A DNA stretch of 64,000 bases from Aromatoleum toluolicum (GCF_012911005.2 NZ_WTVS01000005.1:1-64000), one strand, 5' to 3'. Counted from the first letter of the stretch, positions 35,438-45,171 are shown. The notes: a model not told the origin generated them from the letters alone. A program made the numbers and translations.

Positions 35438-37417
35438 GTGAAAATACGCAACATTCGGGGCCTGCTGGCGGCGGTCGCGTCTGCCGCGCTGCTGTGGCCT
35501 TTGGCGGGCCAGGCGGCCGGCAGCGACGCGCCAGCCGCGCTCGATAACGCGACCTGTCTGAACTGCCACGCCGCGGGCAAGCCGGAGATCAAGGTCGAGG
35601 ATTCGGAAGGGGAAGAGGTCGTTCTTCCCGCCATCGATGCGGCCAAGGTCGCGAAGGGTGTGCACGCGAAACTCGACTGCGTCGCCTGTCACACCGACAT
35701 CGTCGACGCGAAGGAAAAGCACGAGAAGGCGGCCAGTGCCGCGAAGCCCGACTGCGCCGGCTGCCACGAGAAGCTGTGGGACGAGGCGAAGAAGAACAAC
35801 CAGACCGCCGGTAAGGAGCGCCTGGGGGTCGTCGTCGAGAACATCGCAGCCTACAAGGAGTCGTACCACGCCCGCCCGGACGCGGATTATCCCGACCGAC
35901 CGAAGGCCGCGTGCAGCCAGTGCCATGCGACGCACGACTTCGCCGTGCCGCCCGCCGGCACGCCCGAGCGCGACCTGTGGCGCCTGACGATCCCCGAGAC
36001 CTGTGGCACGTCCTGTCACGAGGACCACATGGAGGATCTGGCGGACTCCGTGCACGGCCAGCTCACTGCCAAGGGCGACCCCAAGGGCGCCGTGTGCATC
36101 GACTGCCACACCACGCACGAGATCCGCAGTTCGTCGTCGGAGCTGTTCAAGCTCAAGAACGTGATCGCCTGCGGCGACTGCCACAAGGAAGAGCTGCACA
36201 GCTATCGTGACACCTACCACGGGCAGGTGAACCGCCTCGGCTTCGTGTATACGGCCAAGTGTGCCGACTGCCACGGCAGCCACAACATCAAGGCGGGCGA
36301 CGATCCGAAGTCGCGCGTGCATCCGGACAACCGCCTGAAGACCTGCCAGAAGTGCCACGACGACAAGAAGCCGGGCATGGTCAAGGCCACGGCCGGCTTC
36401 GTCACCTTCGGTCCGCACGCCAACACGCACGACTTCGAGAAGTATCCGATGATGTGGATCGCCGGCACGTTCATGACGGCGCTGCTGATCGGCGTGTTCG
36501 CGTTCTTCTGGCTGCACAGCGGCCTGTGGTACTACCGCGAATGGCAGGAGCGCAAGGAACGCAGAGCCGTGCCGCATGTGCGCACCGGCGAACTGGGCCT
36601 CCATGAAGGCAAGCACTTCGTGCGCTTCGCCAGCGGCTGGCGCATCGCGCACCTGACTTTCGCGCTGGTGACGATGACCCTGGTGCTGACCGGCACGACC
36701 GTGATGTTCGCCGACAGCGCGTGGGCGCCCACGGTTGCCGCGGCGCTGGGCGGGCCGAAGGTGATGGGCATCATCCACCGTATGGCCGCCGTGCTCTTCG
36801 TCGGCATCTTCATGATCCACTTCGTGTATGTGATGTCGCGCCTGCTGCGCGACCGCAACTTCCGTTGGTTCGGGCCGGATTCGCTGATCCCGAACTGGAA
36901 GGACCTCGCCGACTGCGTGGGCATGTTCAAGTGGTTCTTCGGGAAGGGGCCGAAGCCGAAGTTCGACCGCTGGACCTACTTCGAGAAGTTCGACTACTGG
37001 GCCGTGTTCTGGGGTGTGAACATCATCGGCTGGAGCGGCCTGATGCTGGCCTTCCCGCATGTCACGGCAAGCTTCCTGCCGGGCTGGGTGTTCAACGTCG
37101 GCACGCTGGTGCACGGCGAGGAAGCCTTCCTCGCGGCAGTGTTCCTCTTCACGGTGCACTTCTTCAACAACCACTTCCGTCCCGACAAGCTGCCGCCGCC
37201 GGACGTGGTGATGTTCACCGGCACGCAGACGCTGGAGGAGTTCCAGCGCGAGCATCCGGCGCACTACCAGCGCCTGGTCGCGTCGGGCGAGCTGGAGAAG
37301 TACCTGGTCGATGCGCCGTCGCGCCAGCTGCATGTCGGCTCGGTGATCCTCGGCCTCACGCTGATCACCGTCGGCCTCGTGCTGCTGGTGATGGTGGTGA
37401 CCGGATTCTTCAGCTGA
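35438..37417 (+). CDS. Nine-heme cytochrome c fused to a six-helix cytochrome b domain (CbcL-like)
   Basis: A 659-residue inner-membrane protein. After a signal peptide, the periplasmic part (about 30-330) has eight CXXCH sites plus one CX3CH (CGTSCH), nine c-type hemes in all. The C-terminal part has six predicted membrane helices (near 346-368, 405-428, 445-470, 515-535, 555-580, 630-655) with histidines suited to b-heme ligation (WRIAHL, GIIHRM, FMIHFVY, LVHGEEAFL, FTVHFFNNH). This is the layout of Geobacter CbcL, a menaquinol oxidase for extracellular electron transfer. Placed after the MtoAB-like pair, it is the likely quinone entry or exit point of the conduit. A strong terminator follows. 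Tetrathionate- or formate-linked b561 fusions are alternatives. Confidence 0.85.
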   Translation: MKIRNIRGLLAAVASAALLWPLAGQAAGSDAPAALDNATCLNCHAAGKPEIKVEDSEGEEVVLPAIDAAKVAKGVHAKLDCVACHTDIVDAKEKHEKAASAAKPDCAGCHEKLWDEAKKNNQTAGKERLGVVVENIAAYKESYHARPDADYPDRPKAACSQCHATHDFAVPPAGTPERDLWRLTIPETCGTSCHEDHMEDLADSVHGQLTAKGDPKGAVCIDCHTTHEIRSSSSELFKLKNVIACGDCHKEELHSYRDTYHGQVNRLGFVYTAKCADCHGSHNIKAGDDPKSRVHPDNRLKTCQKCHDDKKPGMVKATAGFVTFGPHANTHDFEKYPMMWIAGTFMTALLIGVFAFFWLHSGLWYYREWQERKERRAVPHVRTGELGLHEGKHFVRFASGWRIAHLTFALVTMTLVLTGTTVMFADSAWAPTVAAALGGPKVMGIIHRMAAVLFVGIFMIHFVYVMSRLLRDRNFRWFGPDSLIPNWKDLADCVGMFKWFFGKGPKPKFDRWTYFEKFDYWAVFWGVNIIGWSGLMLAFPHVTASFLPGWVFNVGTLVHGEEAFLAAVFLFTVHFFNNHFRPDKLPPPDVVMFTGTQTLEEFQREHPAHYQRLVASGELEKYLVDAPSRQLHVGSVILGLTLITVGLVLLVMVVTGFFS

Positions 37418-37731
37418 TCGCAGCCTGAAGGCGTAACGAAGAAGGGGAGGGCGACCTCCCCTTTTTTTCGTCCACGGCCCGGCGCGCAAGGCGCCGCGGT
37501 ACGGCGTCCGGGCGGTTGCGGAGGCGTTCCGGACGACTGCAACAATTCACTACATTTCACAAACAGTTGCGCAAACTTGCCTTGCGAGACTGCACGCACA
37601 CAAAAGCGCGAGCGGCAACCACGATGCTGCCGCCGACGCTGCGGCGCACATGATTGCGCCGAACCCCGGACCCGAGAACGACAAGTCCGGCCGGGCGGAG
37701 ACGCAGGATGAAAACCAAAGGAGGAGATGGT
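37418..37731. other. Intergenic region between the electron-transfer and acyl-ligase loci
   Basis: A 314-base gap. It contains the terminator at 37442-37468 and, to the right, a more AT-rich stretch (37540-37600: AACAATTCACTACATTTCAC) that probably holds the promoter of the ligase-transporter operon. No gene and no clear -35/-10 pair are seen. Confidence 0.5.
37442..37468 (+). terminator. Rho-independent terminator after the electron-transfer locus
   Basis: AAGGGGAGG, loop GCGA, CCTCCCCTT followed by an unbroken T-run. Strong, 25 bases after the stop. Confidence 0.93.
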
Positions 37732-39708
37732 ATGTCCGACAGGAACGGGCTGGCCGATCAAGCGGCCGCCCTGGACACCTTTCCGCGGCTGCTGATGCGG
37801 CATGCGGCGGTGCGACCCGACCGGCCGGCGATGCGCGAGAAGGAGTTCGGCATCTGGCAGACCTACAGCTGGGCCGAAGTCGCGCGCAACGTGCGCGCCA
37901 TCGCCTGCGGGCTGGCGGAGCTGGGTTTCAAGCGCGGCGACCGGCTCGCGATCATCGGCGACAACCGCCCGCGCCTGTACTGGTCGGTGGCGGCCTGCCA
38001 GTGTCTCGGCGGTATTCCCGTGATGCTGTATCAGGACGCGGTGGCCGCGGAGATGACCTACGTGCTGCAGGACGCCGAGATCCGCTTCGCGGTGGTCGAG
38101 GATCAGGAGCAGGTCGACAAGATGCTCGAGATCCTTCCCGAGGTACCCATCCTCGAGCACGTGATCTACGACGACCCGCGCGGCCTGCGCCACTATAGCC
38201 AGCCGATGCTGAAGGGCCTCGACGAGCTGCAGGAGATGGGCGCCATCCACGATCGCAACCACACCGATTTCCTCGACGCGGAGATCGACAAGGGGGCGAG
38301 CGACGACATCTCGGTGATGCTGTACACCTCGGGGACGACCGGCAAGCCCAAGGGCGTATGCCAGACCCATGCGGCCTTCATCGCCGCGGCGACCGGCGCG
38401 ATGGGCTTCGACAAGCTCACCGAGCAGGAAGACATCCTCTCTTACCTGCCGATGGCCTGGGTGGGCGACCACCTGTTCTCCTTCGCGCAGGCGATGGTCG
38501 CGGGCTTCACGATCAACTGCCCGGAATCCGGCGACACCGTGATGACGGACCTGCGCGAGATCGGCCCGACCTACTACTTCGCGCCGCCGCGCGTGTTCGA
38601 GAACCTGCTCACGCAGGTGATGATCCGCATGGAGGATGCGAGCGCGCTCAAGCGCAAACTCTTCGCGCATTTCATGGACGTCGCCCGCCGCTGCGGCGCC
38701 GACATCCTCGACGGCAAGTCGGTGTCCACGGGCGACCGCCTGCAGTACGCGCTCGGCAACCTGTTGATCTACGGCCCGCTGAAGAACGTGCTGGGCATGA
38801 GTCGTATCCGCGTGGCCTACACCGCGGGCGCGGCGATCGGGCCGGATCTCTTCCGCTTCTACCGCTCCATCGGCGTGAACCTCAAGCAGCTGTACGGCCA
38901 GACGGAGACCTGCGCGTACGTGTGCCTGCAGCCGGACGGCCAGATCAAGCTCGACTCGGTCGGCAAGCCGGCGCCCTTCGTCGAGGTGAAACTCGCCGAC
39001 AACGGCGAAATCCTGGTCAAGGGGCCGATGCTGCTGAAGGCCTACTACAAGCGCCCGGACGCCACCGCCGAATCGATCAACGCCGAGGGCTACTTCATGA
39101 CCGGCGATGCGGGCTACTTCGACGAGGACGGCCACCTGAAGATCATCGATCGCGCCAAGGACGTCGGCAAGCTCAGGGGCGGCTCGATGTTCGCGCCCAA
39201 CTATATCGAGAACAAGCTCAAGTTCTTCCAGCACATCAAGGAAGCGGTCACCTTCGGCAACGACCGTGACTGCGTCACCGCCTTCATCAACATCGACCTC
39301 GAGGCGGTCGGCAACTGGGCCGAGCGGCGCGGTCTGGGGTATTCGGGCTACACCGACCTCGCGGCGCAGCCGGCGGTGTATGAGCTGATCCGCGACTGCG
39401 TCGAGAAGGTGAATGCCGACCTCGCCGCCGATCCGCAGATGAGCGGCTCGCAGGTCAAGCGCTTCCTGATCCTGCACAAGGAGCTCGACGCCGACGACGG
39501 CGAGCTGACCCGCACGCGCAAGGTGCGCCGCAACTTCATCGCGGAACGCTATGCGGAGCTGATCGAGGCGCTGTTCGAGGGCAAGCAGACGCAGCACATC
39601 GAGACCGTCGTGAAGTACGAGGACGGGCGCGAGGGACGCGTCAGCGCCGACCTGCGCATCGAGGAAGTGAAGACCTTCGCGCCGCTGGCGGCGAAGCAGG
39701 CGGCGTGA
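37732..39708 (+). CDS. AMP-forming acyl-CoA ligase (long-chain type)
   Basis: A 658-residue adenylate-forming enzyme making acyl-CoA from a carboxylate, ATP and CoA. The phosphate loop YTSGTTGKPKGV, the adenine segment LYGQTETCAYV, the hinge YFMTGDAGYFDEDGHLKIIDR and the long C-terminal extension are those of long-chain/ACSBG-type ligases (about 600-660 residues). The Shine-Dalgarno AAAGGAGGA six bases before MSDRNG decides the start over the in-frame Met at 37708. It heads an operon with a full Liv-type ABC importer, so it probably activates the imported acid. The substrate (fatty, branched or aromatic acid) is not known. Confidence 0.88.
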   Translation: MSDRNGLADQAAALDTFPRLLMRHAAVRPDRPAMREKEFGIWQTYSWAEVARNVRAIACGLAELGFKRGDRLAIIGDNRPRLYWSVAACQCLGGIPVMLYQDAVAAEMTYVLQDAEIRFAVVEDQEQVDKMLEILPEVPILEHVIYDDPRGLRHYSQPMLKGLDELQEMGAIHDRNHTDFLDAEIDKGASDDISVMLYTSGTTGKPKGVCQTHAAFIAAATGAMGFDKLTEQEDILSYLPMAWVGDHLFSFAQAMVAGFTINCPESGDTVMTDLREIGPTYYFAPPRVFENLLTQVMIRMEDASALKRKLFAHFMDVARRCGADILDGKSVSTGDRLQYALGNLLIYGPLKNVLGMSRIRVAYTAGAAIGPDLFRFYRSIGVNLKQLYGQTETCAYVCLQPDGQIKLDSVGKPAPFVEVKLADNGEILVKGPMLLKAYYKRPDATAESINAEGYFMTGDAGYFDEDGHLKIIDRAKDVGKLRGGSMFAPNYIENKLKFFQHIKEAVTFGNDRDCVTAFINIDLEAVGNWAERRGLGYSGYTDLAAQPAVYELIRDCVEKVNADLAADPQMSGSQVKRFLILHKELDADDGELTRTRKVRRNFIAERYAELIEALFEGKQTQHIETVVKYEDGREGRVSADLRIEEVKTFAPLAAKQAA

Positions 39709-39719
39709 GGGGGAGGGCG

Positions 39720-40550
39720 ATGATGATGAACGACATGCCGCAGGCAGTGCAGGAACAAACACAGGGCACGGGGCGCCGCATCGGCGACGTGGTCCTGGAC
39801 TTGCAGAACATTTCGCTGTCCTTTGGCGGAGTGAAGGCGCTGACCGACATCAGCTTCAACGTGCGCGAGCATGAGATCCGCTCGATCATCGGTCCGAACG
39901 GTGCCGGCAAGAGCTCGATGCTGAACGTGATCAACGGCGTCTACCACCCGCAGGAGGGGCGCATCCTGTTCCGCGGCGAGGAGCGCCGCAGGATGGAGCC
40001 GCACATGGCGGCCGAGCAGGGCATCGCGCGCACCTTCCAGAACATCGCGCTGTTCAAGGGCATGAGCGTGCTCGACAACATCATGACCGGGCGCAACCTG
40101 AAGATGAAGTCGGGCCTGCTCGCGAACGCGTTGTACTGGGGGCGTGCGCAGAAGGAGGAGATCGAGCACCGCGTGAAGGTCGAGGAGATCATCGACTTCC
40201 TCGAGATCCAGGACATCCGCAAGACGCCGGTGGGCGCGCTGCCCTACGGCCTGCAGAAGCGCGTCGAGCTCGGCCGTGCGCTCGCCGCCGAGCCCAGCCT
40301 GCTGCTGCTCGACGAACCGATGGCGGGCATGAACGTCGAGGAAAAGCAGGACATGTGCCGCTTCATCCTCGATGTGAATGACCAGTTCGGCACGACCATC
40401 GTGTTGATCGAGCACGACATGGGGGTCGTGATGGACATCTCCGACCGCGTCGTGGTGCTCGACTACGGCAAGAAGATCGGCGACGGCGTACCCGAAGAGG
40501 TGCGCGCCAACGAAGACGTCATTCGTGCCTATCTCGGCACGTCGCACTGA
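39720..40550 (+). CDS. livG: Branched-chain amino acid-type ABC transporter ATP-binding protein (LivG-like)
   Basis: A 276-residue ATPase. Walker A GPNGAGKSS, LivG-type signature LPYGLQKRVELGRAL, Walker B LLLLDEPMAGM and H-loop IEHDMGVVM are all present. A GGGGAGGG Shine-Dalgarno lies between the ligase stop and this start, 11 bases apart, so they are co-transcribed; Met codons at 39723 and 39726 are possible alternative starts. It energises uptake through the LivH/LivM permeases encoded next. Confidence 0.93.
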   Translation: MMMNDMPQAVQEQTQGTGRRIGDVVLDLQNISLSFGGVKALTDISFNVREHEIRSIIGPNGAGKSSMLNVINGVYHPQEGRILFRGEERRRMEPHMAAEQGIARTFQNIALFKGMSVLDNIMTGRNLKMKSGLLANALYWGRAQKEEIEHRVKVEEIIDFLEIQDIRKTPVGALPYGLQKRVELGRALAAEPSLLLLDEPMAGMNVEEKQDMCRFILDVNDQFGTTIVLIEHDMGVVMDISDRVVVLDYGKKIGDGVPEEVRANEDVIRAYLGTSH

Positions 40551-40564
40551 GCGGGGAGCTTCAC

Positions 40565-41494
40565 ATGGGATTCTTTCTTGAAACCTTGTTCGGCGGCTTG
40601 ATGGCCGGCATGCTGTATTCGCTGATCGCGCTCGGCTTCGTGCTGATCTACAAGGCCTCGGGCGTGTTCAATTTCGCGCAGGGCGCGATGGTGCTGTTCG
40701 CGGCGCTGGCGATGGCGCGCTTCGCGGAGTGGATTCCGAAGTGGCTGGGCTTCGAGAGCCTGCTGCTGGCGAACCTGCTCGCGTTCATCGTCGCGATGGC
40801 GCTGATGGTCGTGCTGGCGTGGGTGATCGAGCGCCTGTGCCTGTCGAAGCTGGTGAACCAGGAAGGCATCACGCTGCTGATGGCCACATTGGGCATCAGC
40901 TACTTCCTTGACGGCCTCGGCCAGACGCTGTTCGGCAACGACATCTACAGCATCAACGTCGGCATGCCCAAGGATCCGGCGATGATCCTCGAGGGCACGT
41001 TCGAGGGCGGCCTGCTGATCAGCAAGGAGGACCTCGTCGCCGCGCTCATCTCCGCGGCGCTGGTGGCGGCGCTGGCGCTGTTCTTCCAGAAGACCGCGAC
41101 CGGCCGGGCGCTGCGCGCGGTGGCGGACGACCATCAGGCGGCCCAGTCGATCGGCATCCCGCTGAACCGCATCTGGGTGATCGTGTGGTCGGTCGCGGGC
41201 TTCGCGGCGCTGGTCGCCGGCATCATCTGGGGCTCCAAGCTCGGGGTGCAGTTCTCGCTCTCGCTGGTCGCGCTGAAGGCGTTGCCGGTGGTGATCCTGG
41301 GCGGCCTGACCTCGGTGCCGGGCGCGATCCTCGGCGGCCTGATCATCGGCGTCGGCGAGAAACTGTCCGAGATCTACCTCGGCTCCTTCTTCGGCGGCGG
41401 CATCGAGATCTGGTTCGCCTACGTCCTGGCGCTGGGCTTCCTGTTGGTGCGTCCGCAGGGCCTGTTCGGCGAAAAAATCATCGACCGCGTCTGA
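40565..41494 (+). CDS. livH: ABC transporter permease (LivH-like)
   Basis: A 309-residue inner-membrane permease with about eight helices and the LivH hallmarks LYSLIALGFVLIYKASGVFNFAQGAMV at the N-terminus and GRALRAVADDHQAAQSIGI, the cytoplasmic coupling loop that contacts the ATPase. It follows livG by 14 bases and forms the heterodimeric pore with LivM. Confidence 0.94.
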   Translation: MGFFLETLFGGLMAGMLYSLIALGFVLIYKASGVFNFAQGAMVLFAALAMARFAEWIPKWLGFESLLLANLLAFIVAMALMVVLAWVIERLCLSKLVNQEGITLLMATLGISYFLDGLGQTLFGNDIYSINVGMPKDPAMILEGTFEGGLLISKEDLVAALISAALVAALALFFQKTATGRALRAVADDHQAAQSIGIPLNRIWVIVWSVAGFAALVAGIIWGSKLGVQFSLSLVALKALPVVILGGLTSVPGAILGGLIIGVGEKLSEIYLGSFFGGGIEIWFAYVLALGFLLVRPQGLFGEKIIDRV

Positions 41495-41524
41495 CGCGGC
41501 GGCACATCCCGGGAGAGTTCTTAA

Positions 41525-42589
41525 ATGCTCTACAGAGAAAACGGCCAGTTCAAGACGAGCTACGCGGCCGACCAGCAGATCTTCCCGATCACCCAGGACC
41601 GCCTGGCGATCGGCCTGCTGCTCCTCGTCGCCTTCGTCGTGATGCCGATGGCCGGTTCGGAATACCTGTTCCGTGCCGTGCTGATCCCCTTCCTGATCCT
41701 CGCGCTCGCCGCGCTGGGGCTGAACATCCTGGTCGGCTACTGCGGCCAGATCTCGCTCGGCACCGGCGCCTTCATGGCGGTGGGCGCCTACGCGGCGTAC
41801 AACTTCCTGGTGCGCATCGACGGCATGCCGCTGATCGTCGCGATGCTGCTCGGGGGCCTGACCGCGACCGTGGTCGGGGTGCTGTTCGGCATCCCCTCGC
41901 TGCGCATCAAGGGCCTGTACCTCGCGGTCGCGACGCTCGCGGCGCAGTTCTTCACCGACTGGGCCTTCCTGCGCATCAGCTGGTTCACGAACAACTCGAC
42001 CTCGGGTTCGGTGAGCGTCGCCGGCCTCAACGTCTTCGGCCTGCCGATCGAGTCGCCGGTCGCGAAGTACCTGTTCTGCCTCACCGTCGTGTGCGTGTTC
42101 GCGCTCGCGGCCAAGAACCTCACGCGCAGCGCCACCGGCCGGCAGTGGATGGCGATCCGCGACATGGACGTCGCCGCCGCGGTGATCGGCATCCGTCCGG
42201 TGTATGCCAAGCTGACCGCCTTCGCGGTGAGCTCCTTCATCGTCGGCGTCGCCGGCGTGCTGTGGGCCTTCGTGCATCTGGGGGCGTGGGAACCGGCGGC
42301 GTTCAGCATCGACCGCTCCTTCCAGCTGCTCTTCATGGTCATCATCGGCGGGCTGGGTTCGATCATGGGCGCCTTCTTCGGCGCGGCCTTCATCGTGGTC
42401 CTGCCCATCATCCTCGACCAGGTGCCGCACTGGTTCGGCATCCCGCTCTCCACCGCGACGACCTCGCACCTCGTGCACATGATCTTCGGGGCGCTGATCG
42501 TGTTCTTCCTGATCGCCGAGCCGCACGGGCTGGCGAAGCTGTGGAGCATCGGCAAGCAGAAGATGCGGCTGTGGCCTTTCCCGCACTGA
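41525..42589 (+). CDS. livM: ABC transporter permease (LivM-like)
   Basis: A 354-residue permease with about nine to ten helices. LivM signatures are LGLNILVGYCGQISLGTGAFMAVGAYAAY and the coupling loop GRQWMAIRDMDVAAAVIGI. It has no fused ATPase domain. Second subunit of the transmembrane pore; 30 bases after livH. Confidence 0.94.
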   Translation: MLYRENGQFKTSYAADQQIFPITQDRLAIGLLLLVAFVVMPMAGSEYLFRAVLIPFLILALAALGLNILVGYCGQISLGTGAFMAVGAYAAYNFLVRIDGMPLIVAMLLGGLTATVVGVLFGIPSLRIKGLYLAVATLAAQFFTDWAFLRISWFTNNSTSGSVSVAGLNVFGLPIESPVAKYLFCLTVVCVFALAAKNLTRSATGRQWMAIRDMDVAAAVIGIRPVYAKLTAFAVSSFIVGVAGVLWAFVHLGAWEPAAFSIDRSFQLLFMVIIGGLGSIMGAFFGAAFIVVLPIILDQVPHWFGIPLSTATTSHLVHMIFGALIVFFLIAEPHGLAKLWSIGKQKMRLWPFPH

Positions 42590-42680
42590 CAGGGCTCGTC
42601 ATCGGTTCAATGTAGTTGTGGTTCGGCAAAAGAACGGCAGGCACGCCGCAAGTGCCATCGAAAATAAAGGAGGAGACACC

Positions 42681-44006
42681 ATGAATCGCAAAGCTTTCGC
42701 GCTCGTCGCCGCACTGGCGGCCTTCGGGGCCGGCACCCTGTCCGCACCCGTCGCGGCGCAGCAGGACACCGAGCAGTTCTTCCCGCTGCTCGTGTATCGC
42801 ACCGGCGCATACGCCCCGAACGGCACCCCCTGGGCGAACGGCAAGCAGGATTACGTCAAGTACGTGAATGCCACCGGCGGCATCAACGGCGTGAAGATCG
42901 CGTGGGAGGAGTGCGAGACCGGCTACGCCACCGACAAGGGCGTCGAGTGCTACGAGCGCCTGAAGAGCAAGAAGCCCTCGGTGATCGACCCGCAGGCCAC
43001 CGGCATCACCTTCGCGCTCACCGACAAGGCGCCGGTCGACAAGATCCCGCTGATCACGCTGGGTTACGGCCTCGCCGCCTCGCAGGATGGCGGCGTGTTC
43101 AAGTGGAACTTCCCGCTGATGGGCAGCTACTGGACCGCGGCCGACGCACTCATCCAGCACCTCGCCAAGAAGGAAGGCGGCCTCGACAAGCTCAAGGGCA
43201 AGAAGATCGCGCTCGTCTATCACGACTCGCCCTTCGGCAAGGAGCCGATCCCGCTGCTGCAGAAACGTGCGCAGATGCACGGCTTCGAACTCGTGCTGCT
43301 GCCGGTCACGGCGCCCGGCGTCGAACAGAAGGCGACCTGGCTGCAGGTGCGCCAGCAGCGCCCCGACTACACGCTGCTGTGGGGCTGGGGCGTGATGAAC
43401 TCGACGGCGCTGAAGGAAGCCGTCGCGACCGGCTATCCGCGCGAGAAGCTGCTCGGCGTGTGGTGGTCGGGCTCGGAGCCGGACGTCAAGGACGTCGGCG
43501 CCAATGCCAAGGGCTACAGCGCGCTCGCGCTGAATCCGCACGGCACGGACTCCGTGCTCGTCAAGGACATCCTCAAGAAGGTGCACGACGCCGGCAACGG
43601 CAGCGGCCCGCGGGAGGAAGTCGGCTCGGTGCTGTACATGCGCGGCCTGCTGATCCAGATGCTGGCGGTCGAAGCGGTGCGCACGGCGCAGGCGAAGTTC
43701 GGCAAGGGCAAGGTCATGACCGGCGAGCAGGTGCGCTGGGGCCTCGAGAACCTCAACGTCGATGAGAAGCGTATCGGCGAGCTGGGCCTGGCCGGCCTGA
43801 TCCGCCCGATCAAGACGAGCTGCACCGACCACATGGGTTCGACCTCGGTGCGCATCCACTCGTGGGACGGCGCGACCTGGAAGATGCAGCCGGACTGGTA
43901 CGAGGCGGACAAGAGCGTGATCGACCCGCTGGTGAAGGAGGCTGCCGACAAGTACGCGACCGACAAGCAGCTCAAGCGGCGCGACGCGAGCGACTGCGCG
44001 GCCTGA
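42681..44006 (+). CDS. ABC transporter periplasmic substrate-binding protein (LivK-like)
   Basis: A 441-residue periplasmic binding protein of the branched-chain amino acid/amide type. Signal peptide MNRKAFALVAALAAFGAGTL with cleavage near VAA-QQD; the mature protein shows the type I fold (TGAYAPNGTPWANGKQDYVKYVN, KIALVYHDSPFGKEPIPLLQ). It is about 70 residues longer than LivK, which suggests a substrate other than leucine, perhaps an aromatic or dicarboxylic acid. The start has a Shine-Dalgarno AAAGGAGGA six bases upstream, the same sequence as before the ligase gene at the head of the operon. Confidence 0.92.
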   Translation: MNRKAFALVAALAAFGAGTLSAPVAAQQDTEQFFPLLVYRTGAYAPNGTPWANGKQDYVKYVNATGGINGVKIAWEECETGYATDKGVECYERLKSKKPSVIDPQATGITFALTDKAPVDKIPLITLGYGLAASQDGGVFKWNFPLMGSYWTAADALIQHLAKKEGGLDKLKGKKIALVYHDSPFGKEPIPLLQKRAQMHGFELVLLPVTAPGVEQKATWLQVRQQRPDYTLLWGWGVMNSTALKEAVATGYPREKLLGVWWSGSEPDVKDVGANAKGYSALALNPHGTDSVLVKDILKKVHDAGNGSGPREEVGSVLYMRGLLIQMLAVEAVRTAQAKFGKGKVMTGEQVRWGLENLNVDEKRIGELGLAGLIRPIKTSCTDHMGSTSVRIHSWDGATWKMQPDWYEADKSVIDPLVKEAADKYATDKQLKRRDASDCAA

Positions 44007-44120
44007 TCGGCGCAAGCGCGTGCGGCAGACCGGCTTCGGCCGCCTGCGGCACGCGCGCCTTCCGCGGAACCGGCCGTGCCTGTGCATGGCCCGAGCGAAA
44101 ACGACTTACCGGATGAACCG

Positions 44121-44930
44121 ATGGATACGTCGAACCTCCTCCTCAATGTGAATGGCATCGAGGTGATCTACAACCACGTCGCGCTGGTGCTGAAGGGCGT
44201 GTCGCTGCAGGTCCCCGAAGGCCGCATCGTCGCGATCCTGGGCGGCAACGGCGCGGGCAAGACGACGACGCTGCGCGCGGTGTCGAACCTGCTCAAGGGC
44301 GAGCGCGGCGAGGTCACGAAGGGCACGATCGAGCTCAAGGGCGAACGCGTCGAGAGCCTGTCGCCGTCCGATCTGGTGCGCCGCGGCGTCGTGCAGGTGA
44401 TGGAGGGCCGGCACTGCTTCGCCCACCTGACGATCGAGGAAAATCTCCTCGCCGGCTCCTACACGCGCAAGGACAAGGGCGAGATCGCCGCCAACCTCGA
44501 CAAGGTCTACACGTATTTCCCGCGTCTGAAGACCCGTCGCACCAGCCAGGCCGCCTACACCTCGGGCGGCGAACAGCAGATGTGCGCGATCGGCCGCGCG
44601 CTGATGTCGAACCCGCGCATGGTGCTCCTCGACGAGCCCTCGATGGGCCTCGCGCCGCAGATCGTCGAAGAAGTGTTCGAGATCGTGAAGGACCTGAACG
44701 TAAAGGAAAAGGTGAGCTTCCTGCTCGCCGAGCAGAACACCATGGTCGCGCTGCGCTACTCGGACTTCGGCTACATCGTCGAAAACGGCCGCATCGTGAT
44801 GGAAGGCGAGGCGAAGAGCCTGGCCGATAACGAGGACGTCAAGGAGTTCTACCTCGGCATCTCGGGGGAGGGGAGGAAGAGCTTCCGCGACGTGAAGCAC
44901 TATCGCCGCCGCAAGCGCTGGCTCTCCTGA
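44121..44930 (+). CDS. livF: ABC transporter ATP-binding protein (LivF-like)
   Basis: A 269-residue ATPase, partner of LivG. Walker A GGNGAGKTTT, signature TSGGEQQMCAIGRALM (Thr instead of the usual Leu/Met), Walker B MVLLDEPSMGLAP, and Q-loop GVVQVMEGRHCFAHLT. It ends in a basic C-terminal tail (HYRRRKRW). The start at MDTSNLLL is preferred; an in-frame Met 45 bases upstream would add a poor N-terminus. It completes the five-gene importer. Confidence 0.93.
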   Translation: MDTSNLLLNVNGIEVIYNHVALVLKGVSLQVPEGRIVAILGGNGAGKTTTLRAVSNLLKGERGEVTKGTIELKGERVESLSPSDLVRRGVVQVMEGRHCFAHLTIEENLLAGSYTRKDKGEIAANLDKVYTYFPRLKTRRTSQAAYTSGGEQQMCAIGRALMSNPRMVLLDEPSMGLAPQIVEEVFEIVKDLNVKEKVSFLLAEQNTMVALRYSDFGYIVENGRIVMEGEAKSLADNEDVKEFYLGISGEGRKSFRDVKHYRRRKRWLS

Positions 44931-45171
44931 GGACGGGCGATTGCGGCGCGATGCGGCGTTGCTCGGGTGCTTGTGTGCTTCAGCACACGGCGCGCCCTCG
45001 CGCCTTGCCTCGCACCACACTTGCCCGTCCTCGATCACGGCATAACGCAGTCCCCGGCCGGGCGTGTTTCGCGCCGAGGCGTCCGCCCCGGCGGGGGGCG
45101 GGCAGTCACCATTGCAGCCAACAACAACCCAGATCGCCCGGTTGGCCCTGTATTGCACCTAGGATCAAGCG

